64,000 nt of DNA from CAYLLN01 sp033762315 (GCA_033762315.1 JANRLS010000271.1:1-64000); one strand, 5' to 3'. Shown: positions 7,257 to 14,866, counted from the stretch's first letter. Program-made: numbers and translations. The notes: generated from the letters alone by a model not told the origin.

Positions 7257-7691
7257 TCAGACAAACCACCGAGTTCGATCTTCAATGATCTGCCCGTCAC
7301 TAAACGGCACGAAGGTCCATCCATCGGACTCAGGTGATTGAAGAATCATATCGAAATCGCCTGTAATGAGTTGGTTAACAATATCTTCTTCAATTTGAAT
7401 TGATGCCGATTCCTGTATATCTACTGTTGACGGCTTTGGATAGAAATACTTGTAGCCAATTAGTGTAAGGGTTCCGTCTGGATTAAGGCGATGGATTGCG
7501 ACATAACTCCGATGGGGATCGGTGTAGTACCGTTGCGGTTGGTCGCGAGGTGGACGTGGGTAATCAAAAGCGTCATCTAGGTAGCCTGACCAACGAAGGA
7601 ATTCGGGGGGGCCTCCTCGGTGCAACCCGAACAGTCTCAAGTCACCAAATTCGACGCGCGGATGGTTGTTCAACAATTCGTGGTAACGCAT
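7257..7691 (-). CDS. Unknown protein (cassette gene 2)
   Basis: The protein is 144 aa, beginning MRYHELLNNHPRVEFGD. No signal peptide or membrane segment is visible. The sequence is rich in aromatic and charged residues (DDAFDYPRPPRDQPQRYYTD, GYKYFYPKP, DGWTFVPFSDGQ) and looks like a single alpha/beta domain. I do not recognise a family. Codon use is A/T-richer than in neighbouring host genes. It lies on the minus strand between palindromes A3 and A4, opposite in direction to cassette gene 1. A weak AAGAG ribosome site precedes the ATG. An accessory, possibly immunity-like, role is inferred only from context. Confidence 0.6.
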   Translation of the reverse strand: MRYHELLNNHPRVEFGDLRLFGLHRGGPPEFLRWSGYLDDAFDYPRPPRDQPQRYYTDPHRSYVAIHRLNPDGTLTLIGYKYFYPKPSTVDIQESASIQIEEDIVNQLITGDFDMILQSPESDGWTFVPFSDGQIIEDRTRWFV

Positions 7692-7972
7692 ACAGTCTCT
7701 TGTTTCATCTCATCGACAGAACGAAATAGTTCACCAGCCCCGCGGGTAGCCGAGGTTGCTCGCAACCTCGGCCAGGAAGAGGCGCTCTCCAATGGCGGCA
7801 TTCTGGCGATAGTACCCAACAGCGGGTGGTCAGTCGGTCCAGGCGATTGGCAGTCCTTCCGTATCCCGCCGAATGTACCACCGCGGCGAACTCCCCCGCC
7901 AGTCTTGGGCCTGATTCATCAGTTCCACACGCAGGGGCAGGGGCGATCTGAAATGCGGCGCCACGCGGAGTG
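7692..7972. other. Non-coding spacer between cassette gene 2 and palindrome A4
   Basis: No gene is supported here. The stretch contains repeat family B copy 4 (7741-7777) and otherwise unique GC-rich sequence leading to A4. A small promoter for the minus-strand gene is expected near 7692-7740 but no clear consensus boxes were found. Confidence 0.5.
7741..7777. repeat. Repeat family B, copy 4
   Basis: GCGGGTAGCC is followed by GAGGTTGCTCGCAACCTC and GGCCAGGAAGAGGC. The stem differs from copies 1 and 2 but changes on both sides keep the pairing. Confidence 0.65.
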
Positions 7973-8049
7973 GGGAGGTCAAAAAGGGGACAGGTCCATA
8001 TTTAACGCTTCGTGCGGCCAACAAATGGACCTGTCCCCTTTTATTCTCC
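7973..8049. repeat. Palindrome family A, copy A4 (complete)
   Basis: A complete unit with the same arms and centre as A2, preceded by GAGTGG and followed by TCAGGG. It lies between cassette genes 2 and 3. Confidence 0.9.
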
Positions 8050-8097
8050 TCAGGGCGTGAACGGTTACGTTCTTCTTTGGCATTCCAACAATGCAAA

Positions 8098-8595
8098 TCA
8101 GTAAATGATGATTTTGCCCTTCGGGAACTCGCCTTCCCAGCCGCACGGAAAATGCCCTTTGACGTACCAAAATGCCTGGCTTGCATGGTAACCAGGCTGG
8201 TAAACGTCGGCGTGTTCCGCCTCTATGCAGACACCAAGGATGTCCCACTGAACCGTGTCCTCGAAGACCTTGGGTAAGCCATGCTCACGAACCACCGCTT
8301 CGATCTTTCGACGGACAAGAGATTCGGTCACAGGCTTCAGTTGAGCAATGATGTCATTCCATTGGTTGTATCGTTCCTTCGACCTTTCCAGCACCCTCTC
8401 ACGGTACTGATTAGAAGCTTCAAGGCACAGGTTCTCCCACTCGACAGAACTACAATGCTCGATTGCTTCTTTCCAAGACGATAGAATCTTGGCCGACGTT
8501 GCGTCCCTTACGCCGACACAAGCAAACCAATCGGCATTTTCAAGTTTCTGAAGCGTGGCAGTGGTGCGTGGGTGCATAGCGGTAGGTTGAATCAT
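8098..8595 (-). CDS. Unknown cytoplasmic protein (cassette gene 3)
   Basis: The protein is 165 aa starting at 8595. A second Met at 8577 (MHPRTTATLQKLENADWF) is an equally good start; neither has a clear ribosome site. It is mostly helical with conserved-looking stretches SSWKEAIEHCSSVEWENL, ASNQYRERVLERSKERYNQW and YVKGHFPCGWEGEFPKGKII at the C-terminus. There is no signal peptide, membrane helix or catalytic motif. From memory, proteins of this type occur as isolated genes in distant phyla, consistent with transfer; I cannot name a family. GC content is lower than in host genes. It lies between palindromes A4 and A5. Confidence 0.6.
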   Translation of the reverse strand: MIQPTAMHPRTTATLQKLENADWFACVGVRDATSAKILSSWKEAIEHCSSVEWENLCLEASNQYRERVLERSKERYNQWNDIIAQLKPVTESLVRRKIEAVVREHGLPKVFEDTVQWDILGVCIEAEHADVYQPGYHASQAFWYVKGHFPCGWEGEFPKGKIIIY

Positions 8596-8641
8596 GGGGA
8601 TGATGCTGGTGGGTGAGTCTGAATGAGCCGTCCTGGAATCC

Positions 8642-8717
8642 GGGAGGTCAAAAAGGGGACAGGTCCATATTTAACGCTTCGTGCGGCCAACAAATGGACC
8701 TGTCCCCTTTTATTCTC
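8642..8717. repeat. Palindrome family A, copy A5 (right boundary of block)
   Basis: A complete unit whose right end (TTTTATTCTC) runs directly into TACGGTGACAACC, the second half of the repeat unit interrupted at 6506. Confidence 0.9.
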
Positions 8718-8956
8718 TACGGTGACAACCAGTTGCCAACTCGAACGCTCAGGCTCTGCGTGACTGGTATCGTGCCTCTCCCCCGCCCAGCTTCCCAGCA
8801 AGGTGGGCTACCCGCTTGCGGCCCAACGGGCCGACTTGTGACAGCCCAGGGCAACGCCCTGGGTCGCCTGGCGAGGCAACGACCTTAAAGCCCCGGAGGG
8901 GCGCAATGTTCCCGGCGATACGGGGTTCGCCCGCGGTTCGCCACCCGCGCCCCGTG

Positions 8957-9047
8957 GGGAGGTCAAAAAGGGGAGGTCAAAAAGGGGACAGGTCCATATT
9001 TTACGCTTCGTGCGGCCAACAAATGGACCTGTCCCCTTTTATTCTCC
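8957..9047. repeat. Palindrome family A, copy A6 (left end duplicated)
   Basis: The first 13 or so bases of the left arm (GGGAGGTCAAAAA) occur twice before a complete unit with one change in the centre (ATATTTTACG). It lies outside the block 6506-8717. Confidence 0.88.
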
Positions 9048-9153
9048 TCATTTTCCCGGAGGCCAGGGTGTTTTATCCAGCCCAACTCCCTCCGCCCGCT
9101 AGCGAACCTAACCCCCTCCGCCGCAAGACCTTCGGCTTATCTTCGTGGCATTC

Positions 9154-9231
9154 GGACCTGTCCCCTTTTATTCTTCCCATATTTAACGCATCGTGCGGCC
9201 AACAAATGGACCTGTCCCCTTTTATTCTCCC
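9154..9231. repeat. Palindrome family A, copy A7 (rearranged)
   Basis: The left arm is replaced by a right-arm sequence (GGACCTGTCCCCTTTTATTC), followed by the usual centre (one change, GCATCGTGCGG) and the usual right arm. The two arms are therefore direct rather than inverted, showing recombination between copies. Confidence 0.8.
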
Positions 9232-9351
9232 CGCCACCCGCGCCCCGTGGGGGCTTATTTCCTTTTTGCCCCGGTGACCCAGGCCTGCGGCCTGGGCTGG
9301 CACGGGTTGCCCCGTTGGGGCACGGACATCGGCAGCGGATCGATTGCAAAT

Positions 9352-9397
9352 TTCGGGTGCCCAGGGTTGCTTGCAATCCCGAGCCCGCGAGGGGCCA
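9352..9397. repeat. Repeat family B, copy 5 (degenerate)
   Basis: CGGGTGCCCAGGGTTGC then TTGCAATCCCGAGCCCGCGAG keeps the TTGC-TTGCAA centre of the family. Confidence 0.5.
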
Positions 9398-9477
9398 AAC
9401 CGAGGGCAGAGAAGGGGGGCCAGAAAAGGGGACGTCCGAATCGTCATGATCAACGGGGGCGAGACCTTCCCCAGCCA

Positions 9478-12400
9478 CTACCGCCGGCCCCCCGGCAGGC
9501 GGAATTTGCCGCCGGGGTTGTTCAGATCGAAGACTCGTGCGTCTTCGACATCGAACATCCCAGTCCGCAGCCAATAGCGCCATTTGCGGGCGGCGGCATA
9601 GGAGCTCGGTTCGCCGGGAATGGTTCGATACCACAGTTCCGCGTCGGCGTGGCCGTCTCCTTCGAGCGTCAGCACTTCCTTATCGCTGCTGAACGAGATC
9701 AGCGGTGCCTGCACGGTGAACGTCGCCGCCTCCACCACCGCGTTGCCGCTGGCCTGCGTTTCGATCCACCGCCGACGTCCGTCGAGCATTTCAATTACCG
9801 TCAGCTTGGCGCTGGTGAGCAGCACCCCGCGCTCGCCCAGGTCCGACAGCCGCTCGGCCACGACCCGCTGATTCCAGTCGGTCACGGGAGCATAGGTGGT
9901 GCGAACCTGCTTCTGGAATTCGATCCGCCGCTGGCTGATGCTGCCCCCAATGCCCCCCTCAAACGCGATATGCACATACGTGAGCGCCGGCGGCACGTTG
10001 GCCAGCGGCTGGCCGGGGGCCGTGGGCATCGGCAGCGGCGGGGGGGGGGAGCCGGGAATGGCGGCGGCACTTCCCAGGCGCGTGGTGCTGACCCAGCCCG
10101 GCCCTTCGGCGCGAATGGTATCGGCGGCCCGGTCGAGCACCAGGTTTTTCACCTGCAGCTGATCGAGCGAGACGCGCTGGCCACGCTCGTCGAGGCCGTT
10201 ATTCTCGGCGAACACTCCCCCATCGAGCGCGAGCCGCGCGAGCTCCGCCGGCGCGTCGGTTTGGGGGGCGGCAAAGTCGATCCGCTTCGCCAGCGCTGCC
10301 GCCAGGGTTTCGCAGGTAGCGGTTTGCGTGGGAGTGCGCACCTGCACTTCGCCCCCAACCTCGACCGTCTGCCCATCGAAATTCATCTCCCGTTGCCACA
10401 CGACATTCGCCATTTGCGGCGGCGGGGCCGGCAATCCGGGGCCGGGCGATTGGCTCGGAATCGGCAGGCGGGCCTCGCCGGGGCCGTCGATCCAAACCCG
10501 GTTTTCCGCCCGGGCCAGATGCACCGCGCCGCCGGCCAGCGTCAATCCTCGTCCACTCACTTCGGCCGGCTTGCCAACGACATCGATCCGCGACTGCGGG
10601 GTCGTGCCGCCACGGAGCGTGAGCACGTCTCCCCGCACGCGGACCGGCAATTGCCCCGCTTCGGCGGTGCGAGTTTCATCGATCTCGACCCGCCCCTCGA
10701 TGGTCAAATCCTCCAGTTGTGCCGTTGGTCCGCTCATGATGACTTGCATCTGCATCGTGCCGCCACGGACGGTGAAGTGCTGCGTGGGCGCCGCGTCGGC
10801 GGCGGGTTCCGGCGGCAGGCGGCGCGGATCGGCGGTGGGCTGGCGCGGGGGATTTCGGGGCCGGTTCGAGTCGCTGGCCGGTCCGGCGGCCAGCGCCTCG
10901 GGGGACACCTGCTGAAACCAGGCCTTCAGCTCGGCCGTCTCGGCGTGCAGTTGCGGCGAATCAAACACCACTTGCCCCGTCGCGAGCAGGCGATCGGCGA
11001 TGAGCATCGTTTTGGTCTCGGCCGCTGCGGCGGGGGTCAGCTCCGCCGACACTTCGGGGGTGGGAGGCGAGCGCTCGGCCCGCTTGGACGACGGCGGGGC
11101 GGGAACCTCGCGGACCCACAGGTGCAATTCGTCGGCGGCGAAGCGCCCCTGCGGTTCGGCGGTGATCGAAGCCATTTCGAGCAGCGAAATGACATGACCG
11201 GCATCTTGCGGACGGATGCGCAGCTCTTTGTTCCAGCGGGCGACGAGCGTTTGTTTCTCGCCGCCGCGAACTTGCACCATCGTCAGCTCCCCCGGTCCGG
11301 CCGCCCACAACAGGCCGAGCTTTCCCCGCTCGGCCATTTCGTATTCCAGCTCGCGGGCGACGAACTCCCCCTGCTCTTGCCGCAGCGAAACTTGCCGCAC
11401 GCTCTCGCTGGGAACCAAGGCGAGGCGGCGTTTGGCGAGCGAGTAGTCGATCTTCGCTCCCGACACGCTGGTGGCGGACGACGGCGCGACCAGGGTCACG
11501 GGGCTGCCCGTGGCAACGATCCGCTCGATGGCTGGCTGCGCGGGCTTCCCGCGCGCGGCGGGCTGGCTGTCGGTAGGCTCCCCCGCGGCGGGCTTCGTTT
11601 TGGCCGTGGCCGGGCCGGCGAAATAGAGAAGCAGCCGCTCCCCCCGCAGCATGTCGGGGGGGCCGGCGGGATTCAGCTTTTGCACTTCGACAGCGTCGTC
11701 GAACATCGCCACCCGCTCCAGAAAATCGAACAGGAACGGCCCCCGGCAAGTCACTTCGACCGGACCGCTGGCCGCCGGGCCGCCGGGCATTCCCGCTTTG
11801 CCCGGCAGGATGTTGGCGCCCCCGGTTTCGATGTGCAGCCGGTCGAGCCGGGCCAGCGCGAGTGAGCGAATCCCGCCGATGCCCGCTTGGCCGCTGGGAG
11901 CGTCGGGATTTTCCGGCAAGAGGGCGATCGTCAGATCGCGGCCGCTGCCAAAGCTGCTGCCGTAGGTGAAATTCACGTCGTGCGGCGTGAAAACGCGCTG
12001 CCGGTCGAGCTGGACGTTGCGGGTGGTGATGAGCAGGGCGTCGTTCGCACCGGGAGCCGATTCGGGGCCGCGAATCGTGATTTCTCCTTCGAGGCGGCCT
12101 CCGGTGAGCTGGCCAAACTGCGCCTTGGCGATATTCAGCGGCCGGTCGAACTGCAGCATGGCACCCGCCGGCGCTTGCAAAATGATCGGCCGCTCGGTGG
12201 CTGGCTGGCCCGGCGCGGCGGGGCCGGCCGAGGCGAAGAAGATCAGCGTGCAGGGGTTCAGCTCCAGCTTGCCGTCGGGGGTGGGTTTATAGTCCTTGAT
12301 GAGCAGAATGGCTTGCTCGGTTTCGACCACTTTGGGTTTGTCGAGCTCCCACGAACCGGGCGGAAAGAGCTGCGCGAAATCGACGCGGGTGGTGCCGGTT

Positions 12401-12543
12401 TCGGCGAGCGGGGGGAGGGGAACAACTTCGGACCGGGGCGGCGCGGGGGGAGGCGCCATCAGTGGCGCGACGCCATAGGCATAGCCGCCGTACAGCAGCA
12501 GCACGGCGGCGAGGGCGACGAAATAGCGGCGCAGGTGAATCAC
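9478..12543 (-). CDS. Large LptC/OstA-like envelope protein beside Kdo genes
   Basis: The protein is 1021 aa with an N-terminal membrane anchor (about residues 5-24). The rest is beta-rich with repeated segments typical of LptC/LptA/OstA beta-jellyroll strands, for example VTLVAPSSATSVSGAKIDYS, GQVVFDSPQLHAETAELKAW, GRVEIDETRTAEAGQ, and near the C-terminus VQAPLISFSSDKEVLTLEGD. LptC and LptA are normally about 190 aa each, so this reads as one anchored protein containing several tandem OstA-like domains that could form a periplasmic lipopolysaccharide bridge. It is the last gene of a minus-strand operon after kdsD and kdsC. No lptB lies next to it; the repeat region begins at once. Function is inferred from fold pattern and operon. 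Confidence 0.6.
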   Translation of the reverse strand: MIHLRRYFVALAAVLLLYGGYAYGVAPLMAPPPAPPRSEVVPLPPLAETGTTRVDFAQLFPPGSWELDKPKVVETEQAILLIKDYKPTPDGKLELNPCTLIFFASAGPAAPGQPATERPIILQAPAGAMLQFDRPLNIAKAQFGQLTGGRLEGEITIRGPESAPGANDALLITTRNVQLDRQRVFTPHDVNFTYGSSFGSGRDLTIALLPENPDAPSGQAGIGGIRSLALARLDRLHIETGGANILPGKAGMPGGPAASGPVEVTCRGPFLFDFLERVAMFDDAVEVQKLNPAGPPDMLRGERLLLYFAGPATAKTKPAAGEPTDSQPAARGKPAQPAIERIVATGSPVTLVAPSSATSVSGAKIDYSLAKRRLALVPSESVRQVSLRQEQGEFVARELEYEMAERGKLGLLWAAGPGELTMVQVRGGEKQTLVARWNKELRIRPQDAGHVISLLEMASITAEPQGRFAADELHLWVREVPAPPSSKRAERSPPTPEVSAELTPAAAAETKTMLIADRLLATGQVVFDSPQLHAETAELKAWFQQVSPEALAAGPASDSNRPRNPPRQPTADPRRLPPEPAADAAPTQHFTVRGGTMQMQVIMSGPTAQLEDLTIEGRVEIDETRTAEAGQLPVRVRGDVLTLRGGTTPQSRIDVVGKPAEVSGRGLTLAGGAVHLARAENRVWIDGPGEARLPIPSQSPGPGLPAPPPQMANVVWQREMNFDGQTVEVGGEVQVRTPTQTATCETLAAALAKRIDFAAPQTDAPAELARLALDGGVFAENNGLDERGQRVSLDQLQVKNLVLDRAADTIRAEGPGWVSTTRLGSAAAIPGSPPPPLPMPTAPGQPLANVPPALTYVHIAFEGGIGGSISQRRIEFQKQVRTTYAPVTDWNQRVVAERLSDLGERGVLLTSAKLTVIEMLDGRRRWIETQASGNAVVEAATFTVQAPLISFSSDKEVLTLEGDGHADAELWYRTIPGEPSSYAAARKWRYWLRTGMFDVEDARVFDLNNPGGKFRLPGGRR

Positions 12544-12561
12544 GGCGTGTTTTTTCGCGTT

Positions 12562-12638
12562 CCAGGTTCAAAGTTCAAGGTTCAAAGTTTGAGGTCGCCA
12601 ATTCTTAACCTTGAACTTGGAACCTGAAACCTGAAACC
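12562..12638. repeat. AGGTTCAAAGTTC-type inverted repeat between kdsC and the LptC-like gene
   Basis: Left arm 12562-12595 (CCAGGTTCAAAGTTCAAGG, TTCAAAGTTTG) pairs with right arm 12607-12638 (AACCTTGAACTTGGAACCTG, AAACCTG). The arms contain short tandem TTCAAAG/TTCAAGG units. The repeat fills the 98-bp gap and may fold in mRNA as a partial terminator or processing site. Confidence 0.65.
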
Positions 12639-12641
12639 CAC

Positions 12642-13163
12642 TCATCCCACGTACCTCTGAATGACGTCGTCCCACCGCGATTTGGACTTGAGGATCAGCT
12701 CGACCAGCTCGCGCACCGCACCCCGGCCGCCGGGCGTCTGCGTGATATAACCGGCAGCGGCCCGAACTTCGGCGGCGGCATCGGCCACGGCAACCCCCAG
12801 GCCAACATGCCGAATGACCGGCAAATCGGTCAAATCGTCGCCGATGTAACAGGCTTGCTCGGCCGTCAGATTCAGCTCGCGGAGCAGGTCGATGGCGATG
12901 GGGAGCTTGGTTTCGAAGCCTTGGCGCACGACCTCGATGCCCAATTCCGCCGCCCGCAACTTGACAATGTGCGAAGTGCGCGCCGTGAGGATGCCGAAGC
13001 GAAACCCGGCCCGCTGCCAGAGCTTGATTCCCAGGCCATCGCGGATGTGAAACTGCTTGATCTCGACCCCCTGATTGTCGTACCAGATGCCGCCGTCGGT
13101 GAGGACGCCATCGACATCCGACAGGATCAGCTCGACCCGGCGGCAGCGTTCGTTGAGTTTCAT
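12642..13163 (-). CDS. kdsC: 3-deoxy-D-manno-octulosonate 8-phosphate phosphatase
   Basis: The protein is 173 aa, the normal size for KdsC. HAD-superfamily type C0 motifs are clear: motif I DVDGVLTDG (about 16-24), motif II LTARTSH (about 59-65), Lys in FETKLP and motif III YIGDDLTDLPVI (about 106-117). It removes phosphate from Kdo-8-phosphate in the cytoplasm, giving Kdo for lipid A core synthesis. The ATG is one nucleotide after the kdsD stop (TGACATG), so translation is coupled. It belongs with the upstream isomerase and the LptC-like protein in one Kdo/LPS operon. Confidence 0.92.
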   Translation of the reverse strand: MKLNERCRRVELILSDVDGVLTDGGIWYDNQGVEIKQFHIRDGLGIKLWQRAGFRFGILTARTSHIVKLRAAELGIEVVRQGFETKLPIAIDLLRELNLTAEQACYIGDDLTDLPVIRHVGLGVAVADAAAEVRAAAGYITQTPGGRGAVRELVELILKSKSRWDDVIQRYVG

Positions 13164-13164
13164 G

Positions 13165-14286
13165 TCAGGCGGTCCTTTCGTCGGCGCTGGCGGGTTCGTG
13201 ACTACCCCCCGAGGACCATTCCGGCGGGGCCACGACCCGCAGTCGCTGCGAACCGTTCGATTGTGGCTGGCTGTCGGAAATCGGCCGGGCGCCGACGATA
13301 TCGGTCACGTCGATCAGCCCGACCGGCCGGCTGTCGCCATCGACCACCGGCAATTCGCTGATTTTCCGCTGGGCCAGCACTTCGCAAGCCGTTGCCAGCC
13401 GCGTGCCGACCGGCACCGCAGCGGGAGAGCGGGTCATCACTGCCGCGATTGGCCCGTCGATCGCGTCGTCCCGGTTTCCTTCGAGCAAACGAACCAGATC
13501 GCTATCGGTGAAGATGCCAGCGAGGCGGCCGGACTCATCGACGATCATGATCGCGCCGGTGCGGCGGCCCGGCCGGCTTTGGGCGACCAGCGCCTGCCGC
13601 ACGCTTTGATCGTGGCGGGCGACGCGGCAAGTCTCGGCGGGTCGCATCACCTCCTCGACTTTCGCCAGCTTCAGCCCCAGGCTGCCGCCGGGATGAAAAC
13701 GGGCAAAATCCTCGGTCGTGAAATTGCGCATCCGGCTGATGACGAGAGCCAAGGCGTCTCCCAGGGCGAGCATCGCCGTGGTGCTGGTGCTGGGGGCCAG
13801 CCCCAGCGGGCACGCTTCGCGAATCGCGCCGAGGTGCAGCGTGACGGCCGCCGATTTAGCGAGCGGGCTATTTGGCTGGCCGGTCATCGCCACCACGGGC
13901 ACCGCCAGTTGACCCAGCGCCGGCAATAGGCGGATGATCTCTTCGGTCTGTCCGCTGAAGGACAAAATGAGCACCGCGTCGTCCCGGTGAATGCGGCCGA
14001 GGTCGCCATGAATCGCCTCGCCGGGATGCAAAAAATGGCTTCGCGTGCCGGTCGAAGCCAAGGTGGCGGCGATCTTTTGCCCGACGAGGCCGGCCTTCCC
14101 CATGCCGCTGACAATGACGCTGCCGCGGCACTCATGCAGCAGGTCTGCGGTTTGCAGAAATTCATCTCCCAACGAGGCCGCGAGCGCGAGGAGGGCTTGC
14201 CCCTCGCTGGCGACGATCTCGCGCCCCAACCGCAAGCGATCGTGCGGGCCAAAAGCATCCTGACTGCGCGCGGCCGAAGCGGTCAT
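13165..14286 (-). CDS. kdsD: Arabinose-5-phosphate isomerase (KdsD/KpsF type)
   Basis: The protein is 373 aa. The start at 14286 has AAGGA 7 nt upstream; a longer frame to 14541 would overlap the divergent STAS gene and lacks support. An N-terminal SIS domain (about 30-190) has VSGMGKAGLVGQKIAATLAS, FLHPGEAIHGDLGRI and the Ser/Thr sugar-phosphate loop. Two C-terminal CBS domains follow (about 215-360, with GIFTDSDLVRLLEG). KdsD interconverts ribulose-5-P and arabinose-5-P, the first step to Kdo. It is about 45 residues longer than E. coli KdsD, mostly at the two ends. First gene of the operon. Confidence 0.92.
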   Translation of the reverse strand: MTASAARSQDAFGPHDRLRLGREIVASEGQALLALAASLGDEFLQTADLLHECRGSVIVSGMGKAGLVGQKIAATLASTGTRSHFLHPGEAIHGDLGRIHRDDAVLILSFSGQTEEIIRLLPALGQLAVPVVAMTGQPNSPLAKSAAVTLHLGAIREACPLGLAPSTSTTAMLALGDALALVISRMRNFTTEDFARFHPGGSLGLKLAKVEEVMRPAETCRVARHDQSVRQALVAQSRPGRRTGAIMIVDESGRLAGIFTDSDLVRLLEGNRDDAIDGPIAAVMTRSPAAVPVGTRLATACEVLAQRKISELPVVDGDSRPVGLIDVTDIVGARPISDSQPQSNGSQRLRVVAPPEWSSGGSHEPASADERTA

Positions 14287-14476
14287 TACGTCATCCTTGA
14301 CGAAAGGGGGGTCTCGATCAGCTACGAACCGAATTGTACGACGGTTCGCCGCTTGCCAGCAACCCGAAGTCGCGGGTGCTAGCAGGGGGCTGTTGCTTGT
14401 GTCGCGCTCCGGGCGGGCGTACACTATGGCTGCCCCCTCGACCGGATCGTCGCCTCTTCCCACGGGTGCTGCCGCC

Positions 14477-14866
14477 ATGAAGCTCTCGATTGCGCGGGAT
14501 GAAGCTGCCGCGGTTCGGGTCGATATCATCGGACGGGTCACCCAGCAAGATTTGATCAGCCATCGCGATCCGCTTTACGACCTGCTTGGTCCCGAAGGGT
14601 ATCGCCGGCAGGTGCGGCTGGATCTGAGCGAGACGTCGTATCTCGATTCGAGCGGGGTCAGTTGGCTGCTGACTTGCCAGCGCCGCATTCGCGAGGCAGG
14701 GGGGCGACTGACACTGTGCCGGCCGCACCCGGTTATCGCCAATGTCCTGCGCGTGCTGAAGCTGGAGGCGGTTTTCGAGGTGGATCACGCGCTCCCTCCG
14801 CCGCCCAGTCCCCAGCCAACCGCCGCGACGGAGCCTCCAGTCGCCGCAACTGTGAATTCCGTGTAA
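14477..14866 (+). CDS. STAS-domain protein (anti-sigma-antagonist-like), first of pair
   Basis: The protein is 129 aa starting at MKLSIARDE. A STAS fold is clear: beta strands VRVDIIGRVTQQD and VRLDLSETSYLDSSGVSWLL, the switch-region DSSG including a Ser that could be phosphorylated, and a helix/strand end (GGRLTLCRPHPVIANVLRVL). The C-terminal 25 residues are Pro/Ala-rich. STAS proteins relay signals by binding anti-sigma kinases or by docking in larger assemblies. It is followed 98 nt later by a paralogue sharing the LDSSGVxWLL and VLxLLKLxxVFE layout, and then by a GspE/PilB-type ATPase. Confidence 0.85.
   Translation: MKLSIARDEAAAVRVDIIGRVTQQDLISHRDPLYDLLGPEGYRRQVRLDLSETSYLDSSGVSWLLTCQRRIREAGGRLTLCRPHPVIANVLRVLKLEAVFEVDHALPPPPSPQPTAATEPPVAATVNSV

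Larger units (their letters stand above)
6506..8717. mobile_element. Palindrome-bounded gene-cassette-like block
   Basis: The block starts with palindrome copies A1/A2 and ends with copy A5. In between, three small unknown genes alternate with palindromes A3 and A4. To the left stands the first half of a repeat unit ending TACGGTG (6500-6506); to the right the second half resumes with TACGGTG (8718-8724). The unit is contiguous at 5524-5690. This is what an insertion with a 6-8 bp target duplication would leave. No transposase or recombinase is encoded, so movement would depend on proteins elsewhere. The inner genes are visibly richer in A/T than their surroundings. Confidence 0.55.
8596..9477. 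other. Repeat-packed non-coding stretch
   Basis: No gene is supported over these 880 bases. The stretch holds palindromes A5, A6 and A7, the second half of the split repeat (8718-8810), a third repeat type with hairpins CCCAGGGCAACGCCCTGGG (8843-8861) and GCCCCGGAGGGGC (8889-8901), a family B copy (9352-9397) and a diverged palindrome arm (9421-9445). It separates the accessory block from the conserved Kdo/LPS operon whose last gene ends at 9478. Confidence 0.7.

Noticed and set aside
6506..8717. Integron cassette array with attC sites
   Set aside because: The palindrome contains ATTTAAC (an RYYYAAC match) but no matching GTTRRRY at the other end, and no integrase gene is seen. Similar layout, different site.
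6506..9231. CRISPR array
   Set aside because: Repeats are palindromic and about 77 bp, spacers are hundreds of bases long and contain genes, and no cas gene is present.
8596..9280. Short reading frames through the palindromes (peptides with GPVPFLTS or DLSPFIL)
   Set aside because: The same peptide recurs only because the DNA repeat recurs; no ribosome sites.
9193..11865. 890-aa plus-strand reading frame opposite the LptC-like gene
   Set aside because: It is Arg/Gly/His-rich with no motif, and it lies antisense to a gene with clear start, anchor and domain pattern. High-GC antisense frame.
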